Below are positions 56,114 to 64,000 of a stretch of DNA of 64,000 nucleotides, piece by piece. The translations under genes and the position numbers were made by a program. Below the pieces are notes generated by a model that saw nothing but the letters and a program-made list of their open reading frames with translations, was not told the DNA's origin and searched no databases. This stretch comes from Janthinobacterium sp. 61 (GTDB taxonomy: Bacteria; Pseudomonadota; Gammaproteobacteria; Burkholderiales; Burkholderiaceae_D): assembly GCF_002846335.1 (NCBI RefSeq), contig NZ_PJMQ01000001.1:3348001-3412000 (forward strand), given 5' to 3'. Each line of letters opens with the position of its first letter. Within the stretch, counting starts at the first letter, position 1.

Positions 56114-57847
56114 ATGCTCACGCCCGACCTGAAGCGCCTCACCGCGCTGCACGCGCCGTATAAAAAACATCTGGCCCTGGCTCTGCTGGCAATGGTCGTC
56201 ACGGCCGCCACGGAGCCACTGTTGCCGTATGCGCTCAAGTTATTGCTCGACAATGGCTTCGGTGGCAAGGTCGATTTTTCCTTCTGGCTGGTGCCGCTGA
56301 TCGTCATCGGTATCTTTGCCATGCGCGGCGCATCGACGTTTGCCAGCAGTTACCTGATGAGCTATGTCTCCACACGCATCCTCAACGAGTTGCGGCGCAG
56401 GATGTTTGCCAGCATGCTGAACTTGCCCATCGACTTCTACAACACGCATACAGTTGGCAAAGTCATCAATTCCATCATGTTTGAAGTGCAGCAGATCATT
56501 GAGATGGTGACCAAGGTGTTTACCTCGATCGTGCGCTCCTCGCTGACCGTACTGGGACTGCTGGCGTGGCTGCTGTACCTGAACTGGGTGCTGACCCTGG
56601 TCACCCTGGTGCTGCTGCCTCTGCTGACCATCGTCGTGCGCACCACGGGCAAGCGCCTGAAAAAACTCAACCGCGACTCGCTGGCCGTCAATGCCGAGCT
56701 GACCCAGGTCATCGAGGAAACCACGCGCGCGCAACAGGTGATCAAGATCTTCGGCGGCCAGGACTACGAAAAGGCGCGCTTCGAAGAGCGCGCCGAACAA
56801 TTGCGACGCTACAGCATGCGCATGACGACGACCTTTTCCGCCACCGTGCCCATCACCCAAGTGATCACGGCAGCCGCCGTGGCCCTGGTCATCGTGATGG
56901 CGCTGCTCCAGTCGGAACAGGGGCAAATCACGGTCGGTGGTTTTGTTTCCTTCATCACGGCCATGCTGATGCTGCTGACGCCCTTGAAGCAACTGGCCGA
57001 AGTCAACGGGCCCCTGCAGCGCGGCATGGCCGCCGCCGAGGAAGTCTTCCAGCTGATTGACAAGACACCGGAACGCACGGGCGGCAAGCCGCTCGCTGGC
57101 CGCTGCAACGGCAACATCGAATTCAAGGACGTGAGCTTTGCCTACCCCGGACATCAGGAGCCGGCCCTGCGACACATCGATCTGAGCATCGCGCCAGGAC
57201 AAACGGTCGCCTTTGTCGGCATGTCCGGTGGCGGCAAATCGACCCTGGTCAGCCTGCTGCCCGGTTTTTACTCTGCCAGCAGTGGTGAAATATTGCTAGA
57301 TGAACAAAATATCGACACCATCTCCCTGACGAGCTTGCGCAGCCAGATCGCCATGGTCAGTCAGCAGGTGGTGTTGTTCGACGATACCCTGGCCGCCAAT
57401 ATCGCGTATGGCGATGCATCCCCTGACCGGCAGCGGGTCGAAGCGGCCGCTGCCGCCGCCTTCCTGTCTGACGTTATCGATGGCTTGCCAGAAGGCCTGG
57501 AAACGCGCCTGGGCGACAACGGCTCGCGCCTGTCCGGTGGCCAGCGCCAGCGCGTGGCGATCGCCCGCGCCATCTACAAGGATGCGCCCATCCTGATTCT
57601 CGATGAAGCCACCTCGGCACTGGATACGGAGGCGGAACGGGCCGTACAAGCGGCGCTGGAGCACCTGATGCAAGGTAAAACCACCCTGGTTATTGCTCAT
57701 AGGCTATCAACAATTGAACGTGCGGACCGTATCGTGGTATTGTCACACGGGAAAATAATGGAAACCGGCAGTCACCAGCAATTATTGGATGCCAACGGCG
57801 CATATGCCAATCTGCACCGCCTGCAATTTTCCCAGCAAGTGCTTTGA
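56114..57847 (+). CDS. msbA: Lipid A-core flippase MsbA
   Basis: 577 residues from ATG 56114 with AAGGA upstream. Half-transporter that flips lipid A-core across the inner membrane. Six helices lie at about 20-300; the ATPase has Walker A GMSGGGKST, LSGGQRQRVAIARA and ILILDEATSALD. Residue count and domain order match MsbA. Context with an O-antigen ligase and a GT9 enzyme supports this over a drug exporter. Confidence 0.9.
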   Translation: MLTPDLKRLTALHAPYKKHLALALLAMVVTAATEPLLPYALKLLLDNGFGGKVDFSFWLVPLIVIGIFAMRGASTFASSYLMSYVSTRILNELRRRMFASMLNLPIDFYNTHTVGKVINSIMFEVQQIIEMVTKVFTSIVRSSLTVLGLLAWLLYLNWVLTLVTLVLLPLLTIVVRTTGKRLKKLNRDSLAVNAELTQVIEETTRAQQVIKIFGGQDYEKARFEERAEQLRRYSMRMTTTFSATVPITQVITAAAVALVIVMALLQSEQGQITVGGFVSFITAMLMLLTPLKQLAEVNGPLQRGMAAAEEVFQLIDKTPERTGGKPLAGRCNGNIEFKDVSFAYPGHQEPALRHIDLSIAPGQTVAFVGMSGGGKSTLVSLLPGFYSASSGEILLDEQNIDTISLTSLRSQIAMVSQQVVLFDDTLAANIAYGDASPDRQRVEAAAAAAFLSDVIDGLPEGLETRLGDNGSRLSGGQRQRVAIARAIYKDAPILILDEATSALDTEAERAVQAALEHLMQGKTTLVIAHRLSTIERADRIVVLSHGKIMETGSHQQLLDANGAYANLHRLQFSQQVL

Positions 57848-57882
57848 CACCATCGAATGAATACCTGAAATCGTACTGATAC

Positions 57883-58983
57883 ATGACGCCTTTGATTCCC
57901 GCCGAACTTCTACAAAAGTCGGACAAAATTCTTTTCATCGCCCATCTGGCGCTGGGAGACTTTACCTACCTGCAGAACGGCTTCCGCGCCTTTGCCGCGG
58001 CCTATCCCCATATTCAGATCCACCTGTGGGTCGACGAAGTCCGCCGCACGTCCGACGCCAGGCAATGGGAAGGCTTGCGTACCTATTCGCTGTACGACTG
58101 GGTCGAACAGTCGGGCCTGTTCGCCAAGGTGTACCGCAAGACCTACAGCCCCGCGCTGTACGAAGAGTCACTGCGCGAAGCCAAAGCGGAACACTATCCT
58201 GTCGTCGTATCATTGGCCCACGTACGGCCACAGCAGTACGCGGATCTTGCCCGCGAGATCAGCCCGAACGGGCTGGTGATCGGCACGCGCAAACCGTTCA
58301 GCCCCTTGCGCCCCTGGCATTACCTGGCCTACCGCAAGATCGATGCCGTGCTGGCCTCGTATGCGGGACAGGATGCGGGTGAGCACCATATCAGCAGCGT
58401 GTATGCGGACTGGTTCCGTCAATTGACGGGACTCGACATTCCCGTGGCCGAGCGCTATCCCTTCGTGCACATCCCCGAGTTCGCGTTGCAACAGGCGCGG
58501 GAACAGCTGAGCGCCTGGGGCTTCGCCCCGCGCCACGGTCCGCTCGTACTCCTGAATCCGTTCGCCAAATCGCACAAGCGCAGCTGGCCGCTGGAGCGCA
58601 TCGCCGAGATGATCGCACGCATGCAAACGATGCCCAAATGGCAAAACGCCTGCTTCCTGATCAATGCCATGCCGCAGGAACTGGCCAAGGTAAATGCCGT
58701 CGTGCAGGCGCACAACTTGCCGCGCACGCAAGCCTTCAGTGCCGTCGACAACTTTTTCCAGCTGCCGGCGATGCTGGCGCAATGCGACCTGATTATCTCG
58801 GTGGAAACGTCGATCATGCATCTGGCGAACGCCGTGCATGTGCCCGTGGTGGCACTGATGCGCAAGAAAAATCCCGAATGGGCTCCCTTCGACAGCGCCA
58901 ACAGCACCGTCATCACGGTGGCGCGGCGCAGCGAGTGGGTCAAGGCGATATCAGTCGATCAGGTATTGAAAACCATCACCTAG
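57883..58983 (+). CDS. GT9-family glycosyltransferase (heptosyltransferase-like)
   Basis: 366 residues. Two Rossmann domains. The N-terminal pattern LGDFTYLQNGFRAFA is of the GT9 acceptor type, and the C-terminal ETSIMHLANAVHVPVVALM is the donor-site signature. GT9 enzymes add heptose or related sugars to the LPS inner core. It follows msbA by 35 bp and ends the LPS group, convergent with a response regulator gene. Confidence 0.88.
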   Translation: MTPLIPAELLQKSDKILFIAHLALGDFTYLQNGFRAFAAAYPHIQIHLWVDEVRRTSDARQWEGLRTYSLYDWVEQSGLFAKVYRKTYSPALYEESLREAKAEHYPVVVSLAHVRPQQYADLAREISPNGLVIGTRKPFSPLRPWHYLAYRKIDAVLASYAGQDAGEHHISSVYADWFRQLTGLDIPVAERYPFVHIPEFALQQAREQLSAWGFAPRHGPLVLLNPFAKSHKRSWPLERIAEMIARMQTMPKWQNACFLINAMPQELAKVNAVVQAHNLPRTQAFSAVDNFFQLPAMLAQCDLIISVETSIMHLANAVHVPVVALMRKKNPEWAPFDSANSTVITVARRSEWVKAISVDQVLKTIT

Positions 58984-58997
58984 ATAATTGTTAACGC

Positions 58998-59609
58998 TTA
59001 GCCGGTGCCCAGCATGCTGATGCGCACCAGGTCGGCCACATTATCGACCCCCAGCTTGTCCATCAGGCGCGCCTTGTGCACTTCCACCGTGCGCACGGAA
59101 ATACCCAGCACCGGTGCGATATCGCGGTTGTGCTGGCCCGTCACCACCAGGTGCATCACTTCCCGCTCACGCGGCGTCAACGCGCGCAGCAAGGCTTGCC
59201 CCGCCGCTTGCCGCTGCAACTGGCCGCGCGCATGTTCCTCGCGCGAAAATGCTTCATCGATGGCTGCCAACAACTTGTCGTGGTCAAATGGTTTTTCCAG
59301 GAAATCGCTGGCCTGTGCCTTGAAGGCCTGACGTGCCAGGGCCACGTCGCCGTGTCCCGTGATAATGATGATGGGCAGCATGCATTTGAGCTCCAGCAGG
59401 CGGCGCTGCAGGCTCAGACCATCCATGCCCGACATGCGGATATCGATCAGCAGACAGCCGGCCCACTCTGGCCGCCAGCTTTGCAGGAAATCCTCGCCGC
59501 AGGAAAACAGGGCCGTACGATAGCCGCGTATGCCCAACAGCAAACCCAGCGCATCGCGCACGGCGGGATCGTCGTCCACGATAAACACCGTCAAGTTACT
59601 TGTCACCAT
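58998..59609 (-). CDS. FixJ/LuxR-type response regulator
   Basis: 203 residues from ATG 59609 with AGGAG upstream. The receiver domain (1-120) has VDDDP, the phospho-acceptor Asp in LLIDIRMSGMDG and the Lys of LEKPFDHDKL. The LuxR-type HTH (about 138-200) has LTPREREVMHLVVTGQHNRDIA. The gene overlaps the preceding kinase gene by 14 bases, so the two are a cognate pair. Targets are unknown. Confidence 0.93.
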   Translation of the reverse strand: MVTSNLTVFIVDDDPAVRDALGLLLGIRGYRTALFSCGEDFLQSWRPEWAGCLLIDIRMSGMDGLSLQRRLLELKCMLPIIIITGHGDVALARQAFKAQASDFLEKPFDHDKLLAAIDEAFSREEHARGQLQRQAAGQALLRALTPREREVMHLVVTGQHNRDIAPVLGISVRTVEVHKARLMDKLGVDNVADLVRISMLGTG

Positions 59610-61191
59610 GCTCTCCTGTCGCGGCCGCACTGGCGCGCGCCAGGGGCAGGATAAAACGAAAAATACCATGCCTGCCCACTTCGGCCCAGAGCTGGCCGCC
59701 ATGCGCTTCGACTATGGTGCGGCTGAGTACCAGGCCCAACCCCAGGCCGCTGGCCTTGGTCGAGACAAACGGTTCGAACAGGCGTGCCGCCAGGCTATTG
59801 GAAATACCGGGGCCGCTATCTTCCACGGACAGGCGCAAGCGTCCGCCCTCGAGCCGCTCGGCCGACACCGTGATGCGGCGCCGGCCACGCGGCTGGGACA
59901 TCACCGCATCCTGCGCATTGGCCAGCAAATTACGCAGTACCAGCTCGATTTGCAGGCGATCGGCATTGACCGCCAGCGGCGACGGCGGCGCCAGCACCAG
60001 CTCGATGCCATGCTCATGAAACAGCGGCGTGAACTGGCGTGCCATGCCCTCGATCAAGGCGCCCGCCTCCACCGCTTCGAGTTGCATCGCGCCCGTGCGG
60101 AAAAAGTCGCGCAGGCGACGCACCACATCCGCGGCGCGTCCCGATTCAACAATCATATGCCCTACCGCACCTTGCAGCAAGGCACCAGTCTCCCCCCGTT
60201 CCAGCAGGTATTCACACGCCTTGCCATAGGTAGACAAGGCCGTCAGTGGCTGGTTCAGCTCATGCGCGATCGCCGCTGCCATCTCGCCGGCGGCCGCCAG
60301 GCGCATCGTGTGTTTCAGTTCGTCGGCCACCTGGCGCATTTCATCGACGACGATGCCGATAAAAAAACCCACCAGCGCCAGCACGGCATCGAGCAGTTGC
60401 AATTCATAAAACTGGATATCGACCGCATGCGTCCATTTCACCAGGGTGATGATGCATAACTGCAATACAAATACAGCCAGCACGGCACCATGCAAGCCCT
60501 GACGCGAGGCAGCCCAGATCACGGGGAGAAACAGGAAATAGAAATGCTTGTATTCGGAACGCACGATGGAACCGAAGACGCTCCACAGCACAAAGCAGGC
60601 CAGGGCCAGATAAGCCAGGGTTTCCCAGCGCCAGACGGCAGCATGCAGGCGCTCCCGCCCCCGCTCGCTGAACAGCACCCAGATCAGCGGCATCGATACC
60701 AGCATGCCTACCGTGTCGCCGATGCCGAAACGCCATACCGCCGTCCCCCATTCGCCGGCCGGAATACGCCCCGTCAGCGACAGCAAGGAGATATAGCCCA
60801 GCGCATTGAGCACGGTGCCCATCAGCACGACGGCGACCCAGGTGCCCAAGCGGCTCCGGTTGTCGAAGATATCGCTGCTGCTGAAACTGCGGCGCAAGAC
60901 TGCGCCGATAGCACCATAGCCAAGCACCAGCCAGGCCGAACAGAGCAAAGTCAGGGGCAGACCTGCCGGCATGCCGCGCACCAGCACCTCGCCAGCCAGC
61001 AAGGCGACAAACCACGGCAGCGCCGCCTTGCGGCCATGGATCAACCAAAACACCAGACCCAGCGCGGGATCGGGATTCCAGGGGGTGATGTTCAGCCCGT
61101 ACATCGGGTCGATATAGGTCGCCCAGTCAAACAGCAGATACAGGCCGACAAAGGCGGGGTATTGCAGGTAGCGGGACAGGAATGGGCGCAT
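59596..61191 (-). CDS. Sensor histidine kinase with polytopic (MASE1-like) sensor
   Basis: 531 residues from ATG 61191; the frame is open 25 codons further and the start is not certain. The N-terminal part (about 10-285) has about eight membrane helices, a MASE1-type sensory module. The kinase core contains the H-box AAIAHELNQPLTALS, the N-box LRNLLANAQDAVM and the G-box LGLGLVLSRTIVEAHGG. The H-box Glu-Leu-Asn-Gln-Pro places it in the FixL/DctB-like group. It pairs with the overlapping FixJ-type regulator. Confidence 0.88.
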   Translation of the reverse strand: MRPFLSRYLQYPAFVGLYLLFDWATYIDPMYGLNITPWNPDPALGLVFWLIHGRKAALPWFVALLAGEVLVRGMPAGLPLTLLCSAWLVLGYGAIGAVLRRSFSSSDIFDNRSRLGTWVAVVLMGTVLNALGYISLLSLTGRIPAGEWGTAVWRFGIGDTVGMLVSMPLIWVLFSERGRERLHAAVWRWETLAYLALACFVLWSVFGSIVRSEYKHFYFLFLPVIWAASRQGLHGAVLAVFVLQLCIITLVKWTHAVDIQFYELQLLDAVLALVGFFIGIVVDEMRQVADELKHTMRLAAAGEMAAAIAHELNQPLTALSTYGKACEYLLERGETGALLQGAVGHMIVESGRAADVVRRLRDFFRTGAMQLEAVEAGALIEGMARQFTPLFHEHGIELVLAPPSPLAVNADRLQIELVLRNLLANAQDAVMSQPRGRRRITVSAERLEGGRLRLSVEDSGPGISNSLAARLFEPFVSTKASGLGLGLVLSRTIVEAHGGQLWAEVGRHGIFRFILPLARASAAATGEHGDK

Positions 61192-61303
61192 AACGGTGTT
61201 TTTTGGCTGTCCTGCATTATGCATCGCAGGCGTGCGCCACGCCATGCCATCTTGCGTTATGTGCACATATCTTCATGCCATATCACGAAGTCCGCCAGTA
61301 CAC

Positions 61304-62692
61304 TCAGGCATCGGCCAAGGGCAAACGGACCTCCACCAGCAAGCCCAGGCCGCCATTACCGCTATGCAGCTGAATCGTGCCGCCGTGCAGGCGCACGACA
61401 GAAGCGACGATGGACAAGCCCAGGCCGCTGCCCGCCTGCGCCTGCTGCGGGGCGCGGAAAAAGCGGTCGAACACGCGCGCATACAGCGCCGGCGCGATAC
61501 CCGGTCCCTGATCGGCCACATGCAGCACGGCCTGGCCCCGCTCCGCATGCAGCGACACCGTCACGCTGCTGCCACGCGGGCTGTACTTGATGGCGTTTTC
61601 CACCAGGTTGTCGATCAGCGACACCAGGCTCTCGCGCTGTCCGGGCACGCTGAGCGAGACGCTGGCTTGCAACTCGAGCTCGATACCGCCCGCCTGGGCC
61701 AGGCCGGACAGGGCCGCCAGCCGGTCTTGCAGCAAACTATCGAGCGCCTGCCGCTGCGGCAGCTCGCCAGCGCCAGCCTGCACTTCGCTGCGCGTCAGCT
61801 GCAGCAACTGGCCCACCAGACGCGCGGCACGGTTGCCACTGTTCAAGATACCGTCCAGCAACTCTTGCTGGCGTGCGTCATGCGCCTGGCCCTGCAATGC
61901 CTCGACATTCACGCGCATGGCCGCCAGCGGCGTGCGCAGCTCATGCGTAGCGTCGGCGATGAAGCTGCGTTCACGCGCGGCACTGGCATCGACCCGCTGC
62001 AGCAGGGCATTGATATTGTCGACCAGTCCCGCCAGTTCGCCATGCGGCGGCTTGAACGCCAGCGGGCGCAAATCCTGCGGCCCGCGCGCCGCTACCTCCT
62101 GCGCCACCTTGCGCCAGGGGCGCATGGCAAGGCGGATCGACAGCCAGGCCGGCACCAGCAAGAATGGCAGGCTGATCAATAGCGGCAGCAGGTAGTAGCC
62201 GTGTGAATTGATCGTGATGAAAAACTGCCAGGCCCCGCCCACTTCCAGTACCGTCACACGCGTAGTCCCCTCGGTCAGGCTGCGGCTGCGCCAGGCCTGC
62301 CCCTTGATGTAGATCACTTCCATCTGGTCGGGGCCGGCGCTGCGGATACCGCTGGGCGCTGCGGGGGACTTGTAGACCAGCTTGCCATCGCGCCAGACCA
62401 GGATGCGCGGCGCCAGCTCCGGCACTTTCCCCATTTCAAACTCTTCGCGCAAGGCTTCGTCGATCGCGCGCAAGCTCTGCTCCTGGCGCTGCGGCTGCTC
62501 GGCCAAATTGTCGGCCACACTGATAATGGCGTGCAAGACACCCCGACTCACGTTGCTCGCTTCACCCGTTCCCTCGAACAGCACATAAGCCACGGCCAGG
62601 CTCCACAGCACGGTCAGCATCAGCATTTGCGCCATCATCAGGCGGCGCACCAGGGTAGGCCGGCGCAGCATGACCCAGAAACGCCCCATCAT
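61304..62692 (-). CDS. Sensor histidine kinase, TctE/QseC-like
   Basis: 462 residues with two membrane helices (about 19-40 and 166-188) framing a 125-residue periplasmic sensor, then HAMP, then a kinase core with FIADATHELRTPLAAMR (H-box), LVDNAIKY-like LVENAIKYSP (N-box) and GSGLGLSIVAS (G-box). It overlaps the OmpR-type regulator gene by ATGA and is co-translated. The signal is not known; QseC-type kinases sense small molecules or metals. Confidence 0.92.
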   Translation of the reverse strand: MMGRFWVMLRRPTLVRRLMMAQMLMLTVLWSLAVAYVLFEGTGEASNVSRGVLHAIISVADNLAEQPQRQEQSLRAIDEALREEFEMGKVPELAPRILVWRDGKLVYKSPAAPSGIRSAGPDQMEVIYIKGQAWRSRSLTEGTTRVTVLEVGGAWQFFITINSHGYYLLPLLISLPFLLVPAWLSIRLAMRPWRKVAQEVAARGPQDLRPLAFKPPHGELAGLVDNINALLQRVDASAARERSFIADATHELRTPLAAMRVNVEALQGQAHDARQQELLDGILNSGNRAARLVGQLLQLTRSEVQAGAGELPQRQALDSLLQDRLAALSGLAQAGGIELELQASVSLSVPGQRESLVSLIDNLVENAIKYSPRGSSVTVSLHAERGQAVLHVADQGPGIAPALYARVFDRFFRAPQQAQAGSGLGLSIVASVVRLHGGTIQLHSGNGGLGLLVEVRLPLADA

Positions 62693-63375
62693 GCGGCGGC
62701 ACCCGGCGGGGTGAATGTCTCGCCTTGCTGGTCGATGACATAGCCAACGCCGCGCACGGTACGGATATAACCTTCGCCTATCTTGCGGCGCAGGTTACCC
62801 ATATGCACATCCAGGGTGTTACTGGCATTGGCCAACCCGCCGGGCAGGATATGTTCCTCCAGCACGCGGCGCGTGATGACTCTGTTGGCGCGCATCAGCA
62901 AGGTCTTCAGCAAGGCATACTCACTGGCGGTCAGCTCCACCGGCCGCCCATGCACGCTGACGCGGCGCGTGGGCACCTGCAGCAGCAGGCCGCGCAACTC
63001 GATGGTGTCGCCGTCGAAGCCATAGCTACGACGCGCCAGGGCACGCACGCGCGACAGCAGCTCGGCCAGCACGAAGGGCTTCACCAGGTAATCGTCGGCA
63101 CCGCCATCGAGGCCCCGCAAGCGCTGTTCCAGCGTGTCGCGGGCGCTGAGGATCAGCACCGGCAGGCGGGCAGCGCGCAGCCGAGCCAGCAAATCGAGGC
63201 CATCACCATCCGGCAAGCCCAGGTCCAGCAACACCAGCTCGCAGCTGTCGTGCTCGATGCTGCGCGCCGCATCCTCCAGGCTGCGCACCCAGACCACTTG
63301 CATGCCCTGGTCGCGCAAGGCGATCCGCACGCCATTGCCCAGGTCCATATCGTCTTCAATCAGCAGTATCTTCAT
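62689..63375 (-). CDS. OmpR-family response regulator
   Basis: 228 residues from ATG 63375 (MKILLIEDDMDLGNG). The receiver has the acidic pocket EDD, the phospho-acceptor Asp in LVLLDLGLPDGDGL and KPF. The C-terminal winged helix ends GEGYIRTVRGVGYVID. It drives the overlapping kinase gene. Divergently, 156 bp away, is a MipA/OmpV gene that could be its target. The shared region has a CTTAATAAAGG but no repeated operator that I can prove. Confidence 0.94.
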   Translation of the reverse strand: MKILLIEDDMDLGNGVRIALRDQGMQVVWVRSLEDAARSIEHDSCELVLLDLGLPDGDGLDLLARLRAARLPVLILSARDTLEQRLRGLDGGADDYLVKPFVLAELLSRVRALARRSYGFDGDTIELRGLLLQVPTRRVSVHGRPVELTASEYALLKTLLMRANRVITRRVLEEHILPGGLANASNTLDVHMGNLRRKIGEGYIRTVRGVGYVIDQQGETFTPPGAAA

Positions 63376-63531
63376 GGTGAGTATTAAACCATCACAAGCT
63401 GAAGAATGGGTAAAGACGCGCTCTTCATGCAATCTTAATAAAGGGCTCATTTTTCCTTCATGGCACAGGCCGATACTGTCAGCAGTCAATCGAGCCACTC
63501 CGGACTCGGTTCTCCACCTGACGGAAAACCC

Positions 63532-64000
63532 ATGCACTCACCCACAACCCTGCTGACCTCGCTGGCACTCGCCAGCGGCATGATCTTCAACCCCCTGGCC
63601 GCCGTGGCGGCCGAACCGCCGGCGGAAAACGTCTTCACCATCGGTGGCGGCGTCGCCGCCGTATCCAGCTATTCCGGTTCCGACAAGCTGTCGGCCTCGC
63701 CACTGATCATCCTCGACTATGCCATGGCCAATGGTCTGTTCATCAGCACCTCGCGCGGCATCGGCTATGGCGGCCAGGCCGGCCCCTTTAGCTATAGCGC
63801 TGCATTGGGCTACCGCGGCAACCGCGAAGACCACAAGCGCAATGGCGCCAACGGCTGGGGCGGCAGCGATTACCTGAAGGGCATGGGCGAAGTCAAGGGC
63901 AACGCCAGCGCCCTGCTCAGCGCGGGTTATTCTCCATTGCCGGGCCTGTCGCTGAGCGTGTCGAGCGACATTCCCCTGTCGAATCGCGAAAATGGCGCGA
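63532..64000 (+). CDS. MipA/OmpV-family outer-membrane protein (partial)
   Basis: The first 156 residues are in the window; the rest is beyond the right edge. It has a signal peptide (LLTSLALASGMIFNPLAAVAAE, residues about 7-28), then beta strands with TIGGGVAAVSSYSGSDK and GYGGQAGPFSYSAALGYRGNRED, a pattern of MipA/OmpV barrels. MipA scaffolds murein synthase and hydrolase in E. coli. Its position divergent from an OmpR-type two-component system is common for this family and suggests regulation by it. Confidence 0.82.
   Translation, partial: MHSPTTLLTSLALASGMIFNPLAAVAAEPPAENVFTIGGGVAAVSSYSGSDKLSASPLIILDYAMANGLFISTSRGIGYGGQAGPFSYSAALGYRGNREDHKRNGANGWGGSDYLKGMGEVKGNASALLSAGYSPLPGLSLSVSSDIPLSNRENGA

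Noticed and set aside
1..64000. CRISPR arrays, rRNA operons, integrases or attachment sites
   Set aside because: No regularly spaced direct repeats, rRNA sequence or integrase gene seen; the single tRNA has no flanking duplicated end that I can detect.

Overview
The window looks like a chromosomal segment of a GC-rich betaproteobacterium, most likely Burkholderiales, family Oxalobacteraceae (Janthinobacterium/Massilia-like). I base this on overall protein character (for example the hemF-nadD-rsfS-rlmH-maf-rng run and the DUF4214/type I secretion/FecR/CHASE2 cluster). Genus and species cannot be fixed from the sequence alone. No rRNA, CRISPR array or prophage is visible. There is one tRNA (Thr, CGT), one decayed IS3-type transposase remnant, and two small repeat-like elements.

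Layout. (1) 1-10.9 kb: a secretion and signalling locus. It holds a type I secretion ABC transporter and its membrane fusion protein (cut by the window edge), a 656-aa DUF4214 protein that is the likely substrate, a FecR-domain protein, a CHASE2 class III adenylate cyclase, a TPR/beta-barrel protein, a VanZ-like protein and a CRP-type regulator. Three TGTGA-N6-TCACA type sites sit upstream of the transporter, the DUF4214 gene and fecR, each next to a -10-like hexamer at nearly class II CRP spacing. (2) 11-21.3 kb: polysaccharide export and assembly, with Wzm, Wzt with a C-terminal carbohydrate-binding domain, an FkbM methyltransferase with a coiled coil, a double glycosyltransferase, a HAD-UbiA fusion, a small EamA/SMR-like protein and a polytopic GT-C-like protein; an IS3 remnant closes it. 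(3) 21.8-26.1 kb: an EmrAB/NodT-type tripartite efflux operon on the minus strand. (4) 26.3-42 kb: mostly housekeeping (large catalase, DUF883 protein, tRNA-Thr, fbp, pepN, DUF4136 lipoprotein, quinone oxidoreductase with a coupled 39-aa membrane protein, mgsA, EamA transporter, PhoD phosphatase, yebC, purD).

(5) 42.3-45.0 kb: an operon of three related single-pass membrane proteins that I cannot assign to a known family. They share an internally duplicated cytosolic motif, and this is the best candidate for an undescribed system. (6) 45.1-50 kb: hemF, nadD, rsfS (with a long Lys/Ala tail), rlmH, maf and rng. (7) 50-54.7 kb: an AraC regulator, a LysE exporter, an unknown protein, and a LacI-type regulator divergent from a short malic enzyme with two near-identical operators between them. 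(8) 54.8-59 kb: LPS assembly (O-antigen ligase, MsbA, GT9). (9) 59-64 kb: two two-component systems, the second divergent from a MipA/OmpV outer-membrane protein cut by the right edge.

How the parts may work together: the cyclase is predicted to make cAMP from its active-site residues. The CRP-type protein keeps the cAMP-pocket and TGTGA-reading residues. The three operator-like sites would then tie cyclase activity to secretion of the DUF4214 surface protein. This circuit is inferred; its individual sequence elements are directly visible.
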